Under the pieces are notes generated by a model, which saw nothing but the letters and a program-made list of their open reading frames with translations, did not search any database and was not told the origin of the DNA. Shown here one piece after another: positions 10,580-19,749 of a stretch of 64,000 nt of DNA; within the stretch, counting starts at the first letter, position 1; each line of letters opens with the position of its first letter. Source of the stretch: Calothrix sp. PCC 7507. Lineage in GTDB: Bacteria > Cyanobacteriota > Cyanobacteriia > Cyanobacteriales > Nostocaceae. Both the position numbers and the translations under genes were made by a program. The stretch lies in assembly GCF_000316575.1 (NCBI RefSeq), contig NC_019682.1, forward strand, positions 3,098,001-3,162,000, written 5' to 3'.

Positions 10580-10651
10580 TGGGTGACCTGAGATTCGAAC
10601 TCAGAACCAACGGATTAAGAGTCCGATGCTCTGCCATTGAGCTAGTCACCC
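10580..10651 (-). tRNA. trnK: tRNA-Lys (anticodon CTT)
   Basis: A 72 nt cloverleaf on the minus strand. The acceptor stem GGGTGAC/GTCACCC is perfect with discriminator A, and CCA is not encoded. The D arm is TAGCTCAATGGCAGAGCA, the anticodon loop is CTCTTAA giving CTT, and the T arm contains GGTTCGAATCT-type sequence (here GAGTTCGAATCTC). It lies between the CHASE2 kinase and the histidine kinase. Confidence 0.95.
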
Positions 10652-10708
10652 ATATAAGCACCTATCTTAGCAAACTTCTGACAAATTTGCTAGTGGGCAG
10701 CTTAAAAA

Positions 10709-12493
10709 TTAAAGAGGAAACTCTACTATAAAAGTGGTTTGACCAGCTGCACTCTCTACATGAATTCTGCCACCCAAATGTCTCACCATTTTCTGCACTA
10801 ATGATAGCTCCAGTCCGGTACCACTATATTTCCAGGGGTCATTTTTGGATAGGCGATAGAACGGCTCGAAAATCCTTGAGAGTTGATCGGTAGGAATTTC
10901 TAACCCAGAATTGTGGAAACTAATTTGCACTGTATCCACCGTCAGATGAGCAGAAACTGTGATGGCTTCGCCTGCAGGGGTATATTTGCAGACATGGCTC
11001 AACAATTCAGTAAAAATTCGCTCTAACTCTGTGATATCTGTCTCTAAAGGCGGGAGGGCAGTTTCAATAGTTAGGTTTAATTGTTGTCGCTGACAGGCAG
11101 TGAGTTCGCGAAAAGATTCGATGATGGGGGGTAGCCAGGTTTGTAAGTCAATGGCGATCAAAGTTTGGGGATCTGGCTTGACTTCTAGATATGTGAGTGT
11201 GAGTAGATCGTTAATTAATTTACTCCCTCTACTACACTCATTGTGCAGAATCTGCAAAAGTTGTGGAACTAGTTCTGGATCTAAGACTCTGTCTGGTGTC
11301 AGCACACTTTCCAGAGTTTGAGCGGCAAGGCTAATGTTAGTTATGGGTGTCCGCAGTTCATGGGAAAGGGTGCGAAGAAATTCGTTTTTGATGTGTTCAA
11401 TTTTTTCTAGTTCTCTAACCTGGCTCTCTGTTATTTCGTAAAGTTTAGCGCGGCGAATAGCGATCGCACATTGACTAGCTATCTGTTGCACTAAGTCTAT
11501 CTCAAATTCATCAAAAGCCTCTTGTGTTGGTCTGATTAGCCAAAAATTACCAATCATCCCTTGAGTATCGAAAATCGGACAAGCCATCTGGGTGACAACC
11601 AGTAACTTTGGATGCCATGCCTGAACAATTTCTACGCTTTGCACGGCTTGTTTTTGCAACAGTTGCGGATAAACTGCCGGAAAGTCTGCAATCTGTCTAG
11701 TTAATCCCTGACAAAAGGGTAGAGTGGCTGCCGACTCGTAAGCAACTGTCACCAGAGTATGACAAGGGCTATAAAATTCGATTTGGCAGCGCTCAAGTTG
11801 CAATACATCTGCCAATTCTTGGGTGACTGTTTGCAATATCTGGGTTTCATCCACATTGTCGCGGATTTGTTCCGTCACACGTCGCACCAAGGCTTGAAAG
11901 TTGCGTGTCTGCTGCAATTGGGCTGTATGCTGCTGCATCTGTGACTGTAGCTGAGTTTGCAGATAATGTATCTGCTGTTGTAGCTCTGCTAATAATCGCT
12001 CCCGTTCTGCCGGAAATCCCCCACACTGTTCTATCTGTTTAGCTGGAGTGATTTTAGTACTCGTACCAATCAATCGGTAAATTCTCGAGTTACCATCTCG
12101 TAGCGGTGTCAAAGTTGTACTCCACCAAGTCGGAACCCCCTGGAATTGCAAGCATTGTTCATAGGAAATAGTTTTGCCAAACAGCACGCAGTCAGTATAG
12201 TGCTGACGTACTCTGATAGCATCAACTGGAGAAAGGATATCTTCTGGTTTTTTGCCTCTGAGATCCTCTGAGCGGATACCTAGCCACCGCTCATGAGTTG
12301 GGTTGAGCGCCACGTAGCAAAAATCCCCATCCTCCAGAACATCGACGACAAAAATCGATGCCTGCACAGAATCATAGATGCTCAGTAAAAACTGCTCACC
12401 ACTACTCTTTTCCTCTATGTCTGTGCCGAAGAGAAAATATGGAGGTGATAGATTTGTCAACTCTATGGTTGATTCCGATTGATTGATATTCAT
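10709..12493 (-). CDS. PAS-GAF sensor histidine kinase
   Basis: A 594 aa cytosolic hybrid-free histidine kinase. It has a PAS/PAC segment (about 35-155, YVALNPTHERWLGI), a Gln-rich coiled coil (about 165-200), a GAF domain (about 205-350), then HisKA with the phospho-accepting His in FLRTLSHELRTPITN and an HATPase domain ending with the G box GTGLELSLVQKMV. There are no transmembrane helices or receiver domain. No partner response regulator is adjacent. The GAF domain lacks an obvious bilin-binding Cys-His pair, so I do not call it a phytochrome. Confidence 0.9.
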   Translation of the reverse strand: MNINQSESTIELTNLSPPYFLFGTDIEEKSSGEQFLLSIYDSVQASIFVVDVLEDGDFCYVALNPTHERWLGIRSEDLRGKKPEDILSPVDAIRVRQHYTDCVLFGKTISYEQCLQFQGVPTWWSTTLTPLRDGNSRIYRLIGTSTKITPAKQIEQCGGFPAERERLLAELQQQIHYLQTQLQSQMQQHTAQLQQTRNFQALVRRVTEQIRDNVDETQILQTVTQELADVLQLERCQIEFYSPCHTLVTVAYESAATLPFCQGLTRQIADFPAVYPQLLQKQAVQSVEIVQAWHPKLLVVTQMACPIFDTQGMIGNFWLIRPTQEAFDEFEIDLVQQIASQCAIAIRRAKLYEITESQVRELEKIEHIKNEFLRTLSHELRTPITNISLAAQTLESVLTPDRVLDPELVPQLLQILHNECSRGSKLINDLLTLTYLEVKPDPQTLIAIDLQTWLPPIIESFRELTACQRQQLNLTIETALPPLETDITELERIFTELLSHVCKYTPAGEAITVSAHLTVDTVQISFHNSGLEIPTDQLSRIFEPFYRLSKNDPWKYSGTGLELSLVQKMVRHLGGRIHVESAAGQTTFIVEFPL

Positions 12494-12918
12494 GCGAGAG
12501 TCCCTGTCTGGTTATACTGACTCATCTAGGCGCTCTCTATTGATAACGCTGGTAAAAATTCTTTTTAGCGCCTAAAGCAAAGGATTGTCAGCCCTTGTTC
12601 ATCGATAGTTTGTGTCTTTCTCTACTTCTGATCAGAAATCTCGGAAAGCTCATAAAAGTAAGCTTAACAAATCCTGCTCTTTGAAGACGAAAATGCATGG
12701 GCAGGTTAGTAGACTTTATTGTTAATAATTTCTTAGAATTGTTGCACACCTGTTAAGCCAAATCAAGCGATTTATTAAATATCCGTGACAATTATTAACA
12801 CTTTTATTATTTAGTATTTCGAGAAAGATATGCATCTCCCTAAGGTAAAACATTACCAGCCTGTGGATCAAAGGGGAATGGGGGAATAATCCTTGACTGT
12901 TGACTGTTGACTGTTGAC
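12494..12918. other. Intergenic stretch of 425 bp
   Basis: No gene seen. The part next to 12919 carries a heptamer-type tandem repeat (three copies of TTGACTG near 12894-12916), typical of cyanobacterial short tandem repeats. The promoter of the histidine kinase gene should lie at its left end. Confidence 0.5.
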
Positions 12919-13494
12919 CTACTTAAACAATATTTTGTAAGCATTGATGCCGGTGAGGACAGCAACCAAAAGCCAAGTGATGGCTAATCCCACAACTTCG
13001 CCTAAGAATAATTGCGTGAATTGGCGTAAGATGACCCCAACAGCAGAACCGATGGGTATAGCTACTGCCCAACTTGCTGCAGTGATGAATATCCAGCGCC
13101 AAGCTAAGGGGACTGGTTGGTAAATTGCTAACCATTGAGCAAATCCAATTCCAAAGCCGCCGATAGTACCATAAATCAGCCCAGAGAGGATTCTTGTAGG
13201 AAGTTGCTGAGTTGTAGGTACAATCCAACCGACTGCACCAACACCCATAGCTGTAATCACAACCCAACCCAAAATAGTGGATAACACCCACTTCAGTGAG
13301 AGCATAGGCTGTCTCAGAATTAAGCTTTGAGAAATTGCAACTGTTAATCCACCAATAATGGCTTGTAGTACTCCAATATCCGACTTTTCACCAATTTCAA
13401 TTAATAATAAACTCAGCAAAAAACCACTAAAAGTAGCGACAATCCACTGTAATGTAAAACTCAATTCAGTCTTAGCAGGCACTAATTCTATCAA
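12919..13494 (-). CDS. Hypothetical multi-pass membrane protein
   Basis: A 191 aa, very hydrophobic protein with about five membrane segments. The segments carry glycine-rich repeats (IIGGLTVAISQSLIL, IYGTIGGFGIGFAQWL) found in uncharacterised cyanobacterial membrane proteins. No catalytic motif is seen. Its start overlaps the stop of the upstream glycosidase-like gene by 4 bp (13491-13494), so the two are very likely co-transcribed and translationally coupled. Function unknown. Confidence 0.75.
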   Translation of the reverse strand: MIELVPAKTELSFTLQWIVATFSGFLLSLLLIEIGEKSDIGVLQAIIGGLTVAISQSLILRQPMLSLKWVLSTILGWVVITAMGVGAVGWIVPTTQQLPTRILSGLIYGTIGGFGIGFAQWLAIYQPVPLAWRWIFITAASWAVAIPIGSAVGVILRQFTQLFLGEVVGLAITWLLVAVLTGINAYKILFK

Positions 13495-14765
13495 CTTTTC
13501 TTTGGTGGTTGTGGTCTTGCAGCTTTGGTATAAAACATTTCCAGAAAAGCCCTGCGCCGCTGTTGAGGTGATTCAGGCGAGATGTAACCCCACAAGCTTT
13601 CCCAGTAGAAAAAGGAAATACCCGGAAACTTGCGATCGCGCACTACCTCAACCTGTTCTATAATTTGTGCAATTTCTACAGGATCACTTAAAGTTCCTGT
13701 AGATATGCCCACACCCACAGGAATTTGACTACGAGCAAATTCTACAGATGGCTGTGCTAATTCATTAATAAAACTTTTTTTGTCATCTCGATATACTTGC
13801 AAAATCAACTCATCCACCAAACCTTTTTTTATCCAATCTTCCCAATTTTGCAAATAATATTTATAGGCAAAAGCTTGAGAATTAGGAGAAAGAGAAATTT
13901 TGACGTATGGTTTAACTGTTTTCACTGCTTGATAAATTACTGCCATGAAGTCAGTAATTTTGTTAGCTCGCCAACGCATCCACTCTGAGTCAAAAAAGTT
14001 TTTTGGCGGACGTTTGCCGTTATGTTCTTGTTGGTAAAGTTGGATAGTTAAAGGATCATAACCAAACTGTACTGGCATTCCAAAATGGTCATCTAACTGA
14101 ATACCATTCACATCATAATTGCTCACGACTTCCACAATTAATCCTTTGATAAACTCCTGAACTTGGGGATGCAAAGGATTGAGCCAAGCTATCTTACCAA
14201 CAAAGTTATTGTTGATTTCCTCCGGTGGTGTTTCCTTGATAGAGTTTATCCCTTCTTGCCCAATTGTCAACCAGTCCGGATACCGCCTTGCTAATTCTGA
14301 ATTAGACGGCGTCATAAAACCGTATTCAAACCAAGGAATGATACTTAACCCTTGAGGTTTAGCAAGTTTAATCAACTTTGCTAAAACATCCTGTCCACCA
14401 TGCATGAATTTGAGTAAAGGTTGAGCATCAGAGCCTGTAGCATTTTTAGCTACAGCACTTTTATAAAAAGTGTATCCCCTATTCCAAACCACAGGATAAA
14501 TCGTATTAAAATTAAGTGCTGATAGTTGGTTTAAAGCACGGTTAATACCCCAGGGTACAAAGAATACACCACTAGCAACATTAGTTAGCCAAACTCCACG
14601 GATTTCTGTTGTGGTTGGAGGACTTGCTTTTTGGTAATAAGCGGAACGAGAAGGAAGCGAAAATGCTACTAAGCATAGTATTAATTCCAAACATAGCAAG
14701 TAACAAAAACAACGGCGAGCAAACCGATTCATCTGTGGGTTTGACTTCTTTATGAAGGGATACAT
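13491..14765 (-). CDS. GHL10 (DUF187-type) family 10-like glycosyl hydrolase
   Basis: A 424 aa predicted secreted or membrane-anchored glycosidase. The N-terminal hydrophobic helix (CFCYLLCLELILCLVAF) acts as a signal or anchor. The catalytic TIM-barrel begins at EIRGVWLTNVASGVFF and continues through NTIYPVVWNRGYTF, IIPWFEYGFM, WLNPLHPQVQEF, GIQLDDHFGMP and ISLSPNS, the strand motifs of the glycosyl hydrolase-like 10 family. The acidic residues of LDDHF are candidate active-site residues. Related enzymes act on cell-wall or extracellular polysaccharides; the substrate here is not known. A second ATG at 14732 (MNRFARR) is an alternative start. Confidence 0.85.
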   Translation of the reverse strand: MYPFIKKSNPQMNRFARRCFCYLLCLELILCLVAFSLPSRSAYYQKASPPTTTEIRGVWLTNVASGVFFVPWGINRALNQLSALNFNTIYPVVWNRGYTFYKSAVAKNATGSDAQPLLKFMHGGQDVLAKLIKLAKPQGLSIIPWFEYGFMTPSNSELARRYPDWLTIGQEGINSIKETPPEEINNNFVGKIAWLNPLHPQVQEFIKGLIVEVVSNYDVNGIQLDDHFGMPVQFGYDPLTIQLYQQEHNGKRPPKNFFDSEWMRWRANKITDFMAVIYQAVKTVKPYVKISLSPNSQAFAYKYYLQNWEDWIKKGLVDELILQVYRDDKKSFINELAQPSVEFARSQIPVGVGISTGTLSDPVEIAQIIEQVEVVRDRKFPGISFFYWESLWGYISPESPQQRRRAFLEMFYTKAARPQPPKKS

Positions 14766-14899
14766 ATAACTACAAAATAAATTTTATTCCTCCGGATTTT
14801 GTATGGATATTATGATATTGCACCAAAATGTAAAAAAATAGTGGTCTATCGCAAAAGTTTTGAGAGGTTCATATAGAAATCCGATTTGATTATTTATCT

Positions 14900-14955
14900 G
14901 TAGGGTGGGCAATGCCCACCGTATCATAATGTTGGTGGGCATTGCCCACCCTACC
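14900..14955. repeat. Dispersed palindromic repeat (GTAGGGTGGGC family)
   Basis: The left arm GTAGGGTGGGCAATGCCCAC is mirrored by the right arm ending CCCACCCTAC about 15 bp later. It lies in the 261 bp spacer upstream of the glycosidase-like gene. A second copy is at 49470-49518, and both copies are near AATCCGATTTGATT-like sequence, so they belong to one repeat family. Confidence 0.7.
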
Positions 14956-15026
14956 AAAACCTATAAGCAGCAAAATTAATGCGATAGACTAGTAGTGTTG
15001 CTGATTGAATTTATGAAAACTCTGCG

Positions 15027-16499
15027 TTAAAACTTTTCTACCCCTTCAAACTGCTTAAAACTTGCAGAATTCGCCGCTTCACCACAAGTGCGCGGTGTAG
15101 GAAATATCTTTCCAGGATTTGCTAAACCTTGGGGATTAAAAACTTGCCGTACCCATTGCATAGTTTCTAAATCAGCTTCACTAAACATCTCTGGCATATA
15201 ACATTTTTTATCAGCACCGATACCATGTTCACCAGAAATGCTCCCACCAACTTTTACACATAGTTTGAGAATTTCTCCTCCTAATTCTTCTACTTTGTCT
15301 AATGCTCCAGGTACAGAATTATCATAAAGAATTAGGGGATGGAGATTACCATCACCGGCATGAAATACATTAGCAACTGGATATCCAAATTTTTGACTTA
15401 GCACCTCAATTTCTCGCAGCACATAGGGTAACTGAGTGCGGGGAATTACACCATCTTGGACATAATAATCTGGGCTTAAATGTCCGGCAGCTGCAAAAGC
15501 GGCTTTCCGTCCTTTCCACAATTTTAATCGCGTTTCTAAATCACTCGCTGTAGTAATATTGCGCGCACCATTCTGAAGACAAATTTCTGCAACACGCTGT
15601 TTATTTTCTGCTACTTCAATCTCCAAACCGTCAATTTCTACTAACAGAATAGCAGTGGCATCACGAGGGTAACAATTCGTGGCTACAACATCTTCCACAG
15701 CATTGATGCTGAAATTATCCATCATTTCCATCCCACCAGGAATAATCCCGGCGCTGATGATGTCAGAAACGCTGGCGCCTGCGTCTTCAACGCTGGTGAA
15801 ATCTGCCAATAATACACAAATTGACTCTGCACTTTTAAGAATTTTGAGAGTAATTTCTGTGGCTATACCCAAAGTACCTTCTGAACCGACAAATACGCCT
15901 GTTAAATCATAACCAGGCATTTCCGGAATTTGTCCTCCCAAATCGACAATTTCACCCTCAGCCGTGACAATTTTTAATCCCAAAACGTGGTTGGTGGTGA
16001 CTCCGTATTTTAGACAATGCACTCCACCAGAATTTTCAGCAATATTACCCCCAATCGAGCAGATAATTTGGCTAGAAGGGTCGGGAGCGTAGTAAAAACC
16101 AGCACCACTTACTGCTTGCGTAACCCAACTGTTAATTACTCCAGGTTGGACGATGGCGCGTTGATTATCTAAATCTATGCTAAGTATTTGCCGCATCAAA
16201 GACGTGACTATTAAAACCGAATCTACCAACGGTAAAGCACCACCAGATAAACCAGTACCAGAACCGCGGGCGATGAAGGGAATAGAGTATTCGTTGCATA
16301 TCTTCACCGCTGCTGCAACTTGTTCTGTCGTCCTGGGTAAAACCACCAGCGCCGGACGTTGGCGATAGCAAGATAACCCATCGCATTCATAGGTAATGAG
16401 TTCCTCCCGGCGTTGAACTACGCCATTTTTGCCCAGAACAGCCTCAAATTGTTTGATGATGGGTTTCCAGTTACGTTGTTGTTTATCTTGGGTGAGCAT
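15027..16499 (-). CDS. glcD: FAD-linked oxidase, glycolate oxidase subunit GlcD-like
   Basis: A 490 aa flavoprotein of the GlcD/D-lactate dehydrogenase (VAO) family. The PP-loop FAD-binding half holds IARGSGTGLSGGALP and GGNIAENSGGVHCLKYG. The C-terminal FAD-oxidase domain holds NVFHAGDGNLHPLILYD and SGEHGIGADK, whose His residues are usual in the active site. In cyanobacteria such proteins oxidise glycolate or D-lactate in photorespiratory metabolism. No GlcE or GlcF partner gene is adjacent, so the substrate (glycolate versus D-lactate) is not decided. Confidence 0.88.
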   Translation of the reverse strand: MLTQDKQQRNWKPIIKQFEAVLGKNGVVQRREELITYECDGLSCYRQRPALVVLPRTTEQVAAAVKICNEYSIPFIARGSGTGLSGGALPLVDSVLIVTSLMRQILSIDLDNQRAIVQPGVINSWVTQAVSGAGFYYAPDPSSQIICSIGGNIAENSGGVHCLKYGVTTNHVLGLKIVTAEGEIVDLGGQIPEMPGYDLTGVFVGSEGTLGIATEITLKILKSAESICVLLADFTSVEDAGASVSDIISAGIIPGGMEMMDNFSINAVEDVVATNCYPRDATAILLVEIDGLEIEVAENKQRVAEICLQNGARNITTASDLETRLKLWKGRKAAFAAAGHLSPDYYVQDGVIPRTQLPYVLREIEVLSQKFGYPVANVFHAGDGNLHPLILYDNSVPGALDKVEELGGEILKLCVKVGGSISGEHGIGADKKCYMPEMFSEADLETMQWVRQVFNPQGLANPGKIFPTPRTCGEAANSASFKQFEGVEKF

Positions 16500-16648
16500 G
16501 GGTGGTTTTTGATGAAGGTGGGATGCACGCTATAGCTTGTATAAATATTGTGGCAGGAGTTAGAAGAGTGCGATCGCACTGGCTGCATTTATTTATGGTG
16601 TGTACTCAAGAGCATCTCAGCAAGGTGTAACACAGATTAAGACATAAC

Positions 16649-16794
16649 TAGGACTAGCCCTTTCAAGGTGGTGAAATTCGGAACGAAAATTGGTTATTTC
16701 AACCTTTAAAAATCCCAAAATCTGAGCGGATAACTTAGGATGATCACACTAAAGCAACGTATCTTCGTTTGTCACCTTGAAAGGGCTAGTCCTA
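16649..16794. mobile_element. MITE, 146 bp, perfect 22 bp terminal inverted repeats
   Basis: The 22 bp ends at 16649-16670 and 16773-16794 are exact inverted copies (TAGGACTAGCCC at the outer end). The flanks are ATAAC on both sides (16644-16648 and 16795-16799), a likely 5 bp target duplication, although a TA duplication with slightly shorter ends is also possible. It has no coding capacity, so it would need a transposase in trans. It lies in the glcD-Uma2 spacer (16500-17013), which holds no gene. Confidence 0.8.
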
Positions 16795-16804
16795 ATAACT
16801 ATAC

Positions 16805-16911
16805 TAGACATCTCCGAAAAAGAATGTAGAGACGCGTTAGCGCAGCCCAGTCCAATTTCGCGTCTCTACAAGGGTTTTGGGCAATGTAGAATTAATTTCC
16901 GGAGATGTCTA
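16805..16911. mobile_element. MITE, 107 bp
   Basis: The terminal inverted repeat TAGACATCTCCG (16805-16816) matches the complement at 16900-16911, and further inside is a second stem (GTAGAGACGCG with CGCGTCTCTAC). The ends are TA-flanked, as for elements moved by IS630-type transposases. It lies 10 bp beyond the 146 bp MITE and about 100 bp upstream of the Uma2 gene. Confidence 0.7.
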
Positions 16912-17013
16912 CTGATAACTAAAGTCTTAGATACACAATAAAAAGACTGCTTTCACTCTTCCTTATGCGATCAACTAAGCTATAAATAAGGCTCTCAAAT
17001 ATCGGATAAAATC

Positions 17014-17742
17014 ATGGTTCAGCAAGTTCTAATCAATGATGATGATTACTACGTGCCAGATGCCAACCAGCTAGTCACCGAAGATGATACACCTGTGGAC
17101 AATTTTGCATCTGCTAAACAACAACGCCTTTTAGTGAGTTCTCTTTACAGTTCTCTACAAAGCCAGACTCTTTTAGCTGAAGCTAATGTGGGCATTTACT
17201 ACACAGACCTTCAGCCCCCCATTGTACCCGATGTTTTTCTCAGTTTGGATGTCCAAGCGCCTGAAAATTGGTGGGAGAAACAAAATCGTTGTTATATGGT
17301 TTGGCGTTTTGGCAAAACACCAGAAGTTGTGATGGAAATTGTCTCCAATAAAGAAGGTGAAGAACTGGGCAAAAAACTACAAATTTATGAACAAATGCGG
17401 GCGAGTTACTACATCGTATATGACCCAAATCAGCAATTAGGAGAAAAAATACTCCGTGTTTATGAACTTAGGGGAAGACGCTACACTGAGACTGTAGAAA
17501 CTTGGTTAGAACAAGTTGCTTTAGGCGTAACTCTGTGGACAGGTGAATTTGAAGGTAGGCAAGATGTTTGGTTACGCTGGTGCAATCAAGATGGTAATAT
17601 TTTGCTGACTGGTGATGAACATGCTGAACAAGAACGACAACGTGCTGAACAAGAACGACAACGTGCTGAACAAGCAGAGAAACGTGCCCAATTACTAGCA
17701 GAAAGATTGCGAGCTATGGGGATAGATCCAGATAATCTGTAA
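17014..17742 (+). CDS. Uma2 (DUF820) family protein with C-terminal coiled coil
   Basis: A 242 aa protein of the longer Uma2 subfamily. The Uma2 core (about 60-180) shows IVPDVFLSLDV, TPEVVMEIVSNKEGEE and ASYYIVYDP. The tail (about 205-240) is a charged helix with tandem repeats of AEQERQR encoded by repeated 21 bp units, predicted to form a coiled coil. This form is usual in cyanobacteria. It differs clearly from the two shorter Uma2 genes at the left edge. Function unknown. Confidence 0.85.
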   Translation: MVQQVLINDDDYYVPDANQLVTEDDTPVDNFASAKQQRLLVSSLYSSLQSQTLLAEANVGIYYTDLQPPIVPDVFLSLDVQAPENWWEKQNRCYMVWRFGKTPEVVMEIVSNKEGEELGKKLQIYEQMRASYYIVYDPNQQLGEKILRVYELRGRRYTETVETWLEQVALGVTLWTGEFEGRQDVWLRWCNQDGNILLTGDEHAEQERQRAEQERQRAEQAEKRAQLLAERLRAMGIDPDNL

Positions 17743-17771
17743 TTGGTCAAATATTATTGAGAATTTATTGG

Positions 17772-17807
17772 AGCCTGTGCGATATTCCATCCTACAGGCT
17801 ATTTTTA
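17772..17807 (+). terminator. Rho-independent-type terminator after the Uma2 gene
   Basis: A stem of AGCCTGT (17772-17778) with ACAGGCT (17794-17800) is followed by ATTTTTAA. It lies between two convergent genes, 30 bp after the Uma2 stop codon. Confidence 0.6.
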
Positions 17808-17816
17808 ACTGAATTT

Positions 17817-18548
17817 TTACATCACATGTTTTTCAATAACTTTTTTCCATGCCAAATAGCCTTGACCATTTAAATGTAGACCATCCAGGGTATATTGGGT
17901 ATCTAATTGATTTTCAGAATCAGATAAATGAGAAAACACATTTATATATTGATTCTTAAATTCTTTACCTAACTCTTGCAATCCCAGGTTGAGTTTTAAT
18001 ATATTGTTATTGTTTTGCCAATAACGGGTAATTTTGTTATTCACAGGTAAGACACTTTGAATAAATACTTCTGTGTTGGGGATTTGATTTTGGAAGTCAC
18101 TTAAAATATACTTGTAATCTGCCAAAATCCGGGTTACGGATTTATGACTCATCAAGTCATTGATACCAATCATGATAAAGATTTTTTGGGGTTGAGATTT
18201 GACTATTTCATCAAGACGATTTAATATTCCATCTGTTGTATCACCAGAAATGCCACGATTTTTTATATTGGGCTTATCTAGCAACTCTGTCCATTCAGCT
18301 TCATCAGTTATACTATCTCCCAGAAATATTACTGCATCTTCGGTTTTTGGCAGTATTTCAAACTGGCTTGTTTTATGTAAATAATAAGCTGAGTAATTAT
18401 TGTGAGCTTTTTTAAGCTTGACGAGTAATTTTTTTTTAATTTTATATACTAAGCCGTAACGTCTAGCAATTAATAAAGTTACTAATGCTAGCGACAAAAT
18501 ATTGAATAAGAACGAAGAATATAGCAAGATAGTAATTTTATAGCTCAT
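17817..18548 (-). CDS. SGNH/GDSL-type esterase
   Basis: A 243 aa membrane-anchored hydrolase of the SGNH superfamily. The N-terminal helix (about 5-28) looks like an anchor. The four blocks are visible: block I FLGDSITDEAEW (catalytic Ser), block II GISGDTT (Gly), block III IMIGINDLM (Asn) and block V DGLHLNGQGYLAW (Asp and His). This set is complete, so it is probably an active esterase, acetylhydrolase or lipase. The substrate is unknown. It is just downstream of miaA on the same strand (19 bp gap), so the two may be co-transcribed. Confidence 0.85.
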   Translation of the reverse strand: MSYKITILLYSSFLFNILSLALVTLLIARRYGLVYKIKKKLLVKLKKAHNNYSAYYLHKTSQFEILPKTEDAVIFLGDSITDEAEWTELLDKPNIKNRGISGDTTDGILNRLDEIVKSQPQKIFIMIGINDLMSHKSVTRILADYKYILSDFQNQIPNTEVFIQSVLPVNNKITRYWQNNNNILKLNLGLQELGKEFKNQYINVFSHLSDSENQLDTQYTLDGLHLNGQGYLAWKKVIEKHVM

Positions 18549-18567
18549 ATATTATGAAATACTAATG

Positions 18568-19476
18568 TTAAGATATGAATCTCTGTGTACGCTGCCAAAC
18601 ATTATCTAATAAATTAGGATCATTTGCATCAAACCACTCTATTTTGGGATATGCACGAAACCAAGTGCGTTGTCGCTTGGCAAATTGTCGTGTATGTAAA
18701 ACTATTAATTCCTTCGCTGCGTCTAAAGAGATTTCTCCGGCCAAATATTGCTTGATTTCTTGATAACCCAAGGTATTCAATAAAGACAAGTCAGCGCCAT
18801 ATTTTTGACATAGATACTCCACCTCAGCCACTAACCCATCTGCTATCATCTGCTCAGTACGTTGATGAATGCGGTTATCTAGTAGCGCAACATCACAATC
18901 TAACCCAATTTGCAAAATCGGATAATCCGGTGGATTCTCTCCTTGCTGCTCAGAAATGGGAACACCAGTGACATAATACACCTCTAAGGCTCTAAGAGTC
19001 CGGACTAAGTCATGGGGATGAATTTTTTGGGCAACAACAGGATCAACTTGTTGTAACATAGCGTAAAGTTGGATCTGTCCAAAAGATTCTAGTTGCGATC
19101 GCAATTCTGGTTGTGGCGATACCTGAGGAATCTTTAGCCCTTGGACAATAGAACGGATGTATAAACCAGTTCCTCCAACCATTAAAAGAGGTGTAGAAGG
19201 GGAGAAGGTAAGAGAAGCAGAATTGATCAAGGCTTGCGCTTGCCCTTGATAATCTGCTACCGTCATCATGTTTGTCGGAGCGCAGATATCTATTAAATAG
19301 TGTGGCACTAATTTTTGTTCTGCCAGAGTTGGTTTGGCTGTGCCAATATCAAACTCACGGTAGACTTGGCGGGAATCTGCACTGAGAATCACAGAACCCA
19401 ACCGCATAGCTAAACCCAATCCCAATCCTGATTTACCTGTCGCCGTTGCACCACAAATTACAATCAATTTAGTCAT
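18568..19476 (-). CDS. miaA: tRNA dimethylallyltransferase
   Basis: A 302 aa MiaA, which transfers a dimethylallyl group to A37 of tRNAs that read codons starting with U. It has the P-loop GATATGKSGLG, SADSRQVYREFDIGTAKP, the MVGGTGLYIRSIVQGL region and the C-terminal TRQFAKRQRTWFR. Length is normal. ATG at 19476. The region before it (19489-19545) is full of heptamer repeats. Confidence 0.95.
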   Translation of the reverse strand: MTKLIVICGATATGKSGLGLGLAMRLGSVILSADSRQVYREFDIGTAKPTLAEQKLVPHYLIDICAPTNMMTVADYQGQAQALINSASLTFSPSTPLLMVGGTGLYIRSIVQGLKIPQVSPQPELRSQLESFGQIQLYAMLQQVDPVVAQKIHPHDLVRTLRALEVYYVTGVPISEQQGENPPDYPILQIGLDCDVALLDNRIHQRTEQMIADGLVAEVEYLCQKYGADLSLLNTLGYQEIKQYLAGEISLDAAKELIVLHTRQFAKRQRTWFRAYPKIEWFDANDPNLLDNVWQRTQRFIS

Positions 19477-19488
19477 TAGTTAAGAGTT

Positions 19489-19545
19489 AAGAGTTAGGAG
19501 TTAGGAGTCAGGAGTCAGGAGTCAGGAGTCAAGAGTCAGGAATGA
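19489..19545. repeat. Short tandem heptamer repeats
   Basis: Runs of AGAGTTA, GGAGTTA and GGAGTCA heptamers lie directly upstream of miaA, the typical short tandemly repeated repetitive sequence of filamentous cyanobacteria. Such repeats vary in number between strains. Confidence 0.75.
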
Positions 19546-19749
19546 TCAGTTTTTCTCCTTCGTCCTCCTCATTGTCCCTATATTCCCCACTCGGCTTACT
19601 CCCTACATCATACGGGGTTGCAACCCCTGTATAAACTTCTCAGCAAATCGCTCTACAGACGCTACTAAGGCTTTTGTGTTAGAATTTTGGAGTGATTTTA
19701 CTTTTTTTGTCCTTTGGGCGAGTTCAACCCCACAATCAGGAGAAATTTC

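Noticed and set aside
12923-13291. Alternative minus-strand frame within the small membrane protein gene
   Set aside because: It is a shadow of the 191 aa membrane protein in another frame, rich in Cys, Trp and Tyr without family motifs.
19489-19545. Possible CRISPR array
   Set aside because: The units are degenerate heptamers without spacers; no repeat-spacer pattern of 24-40 bp is seen anywhere in the window.
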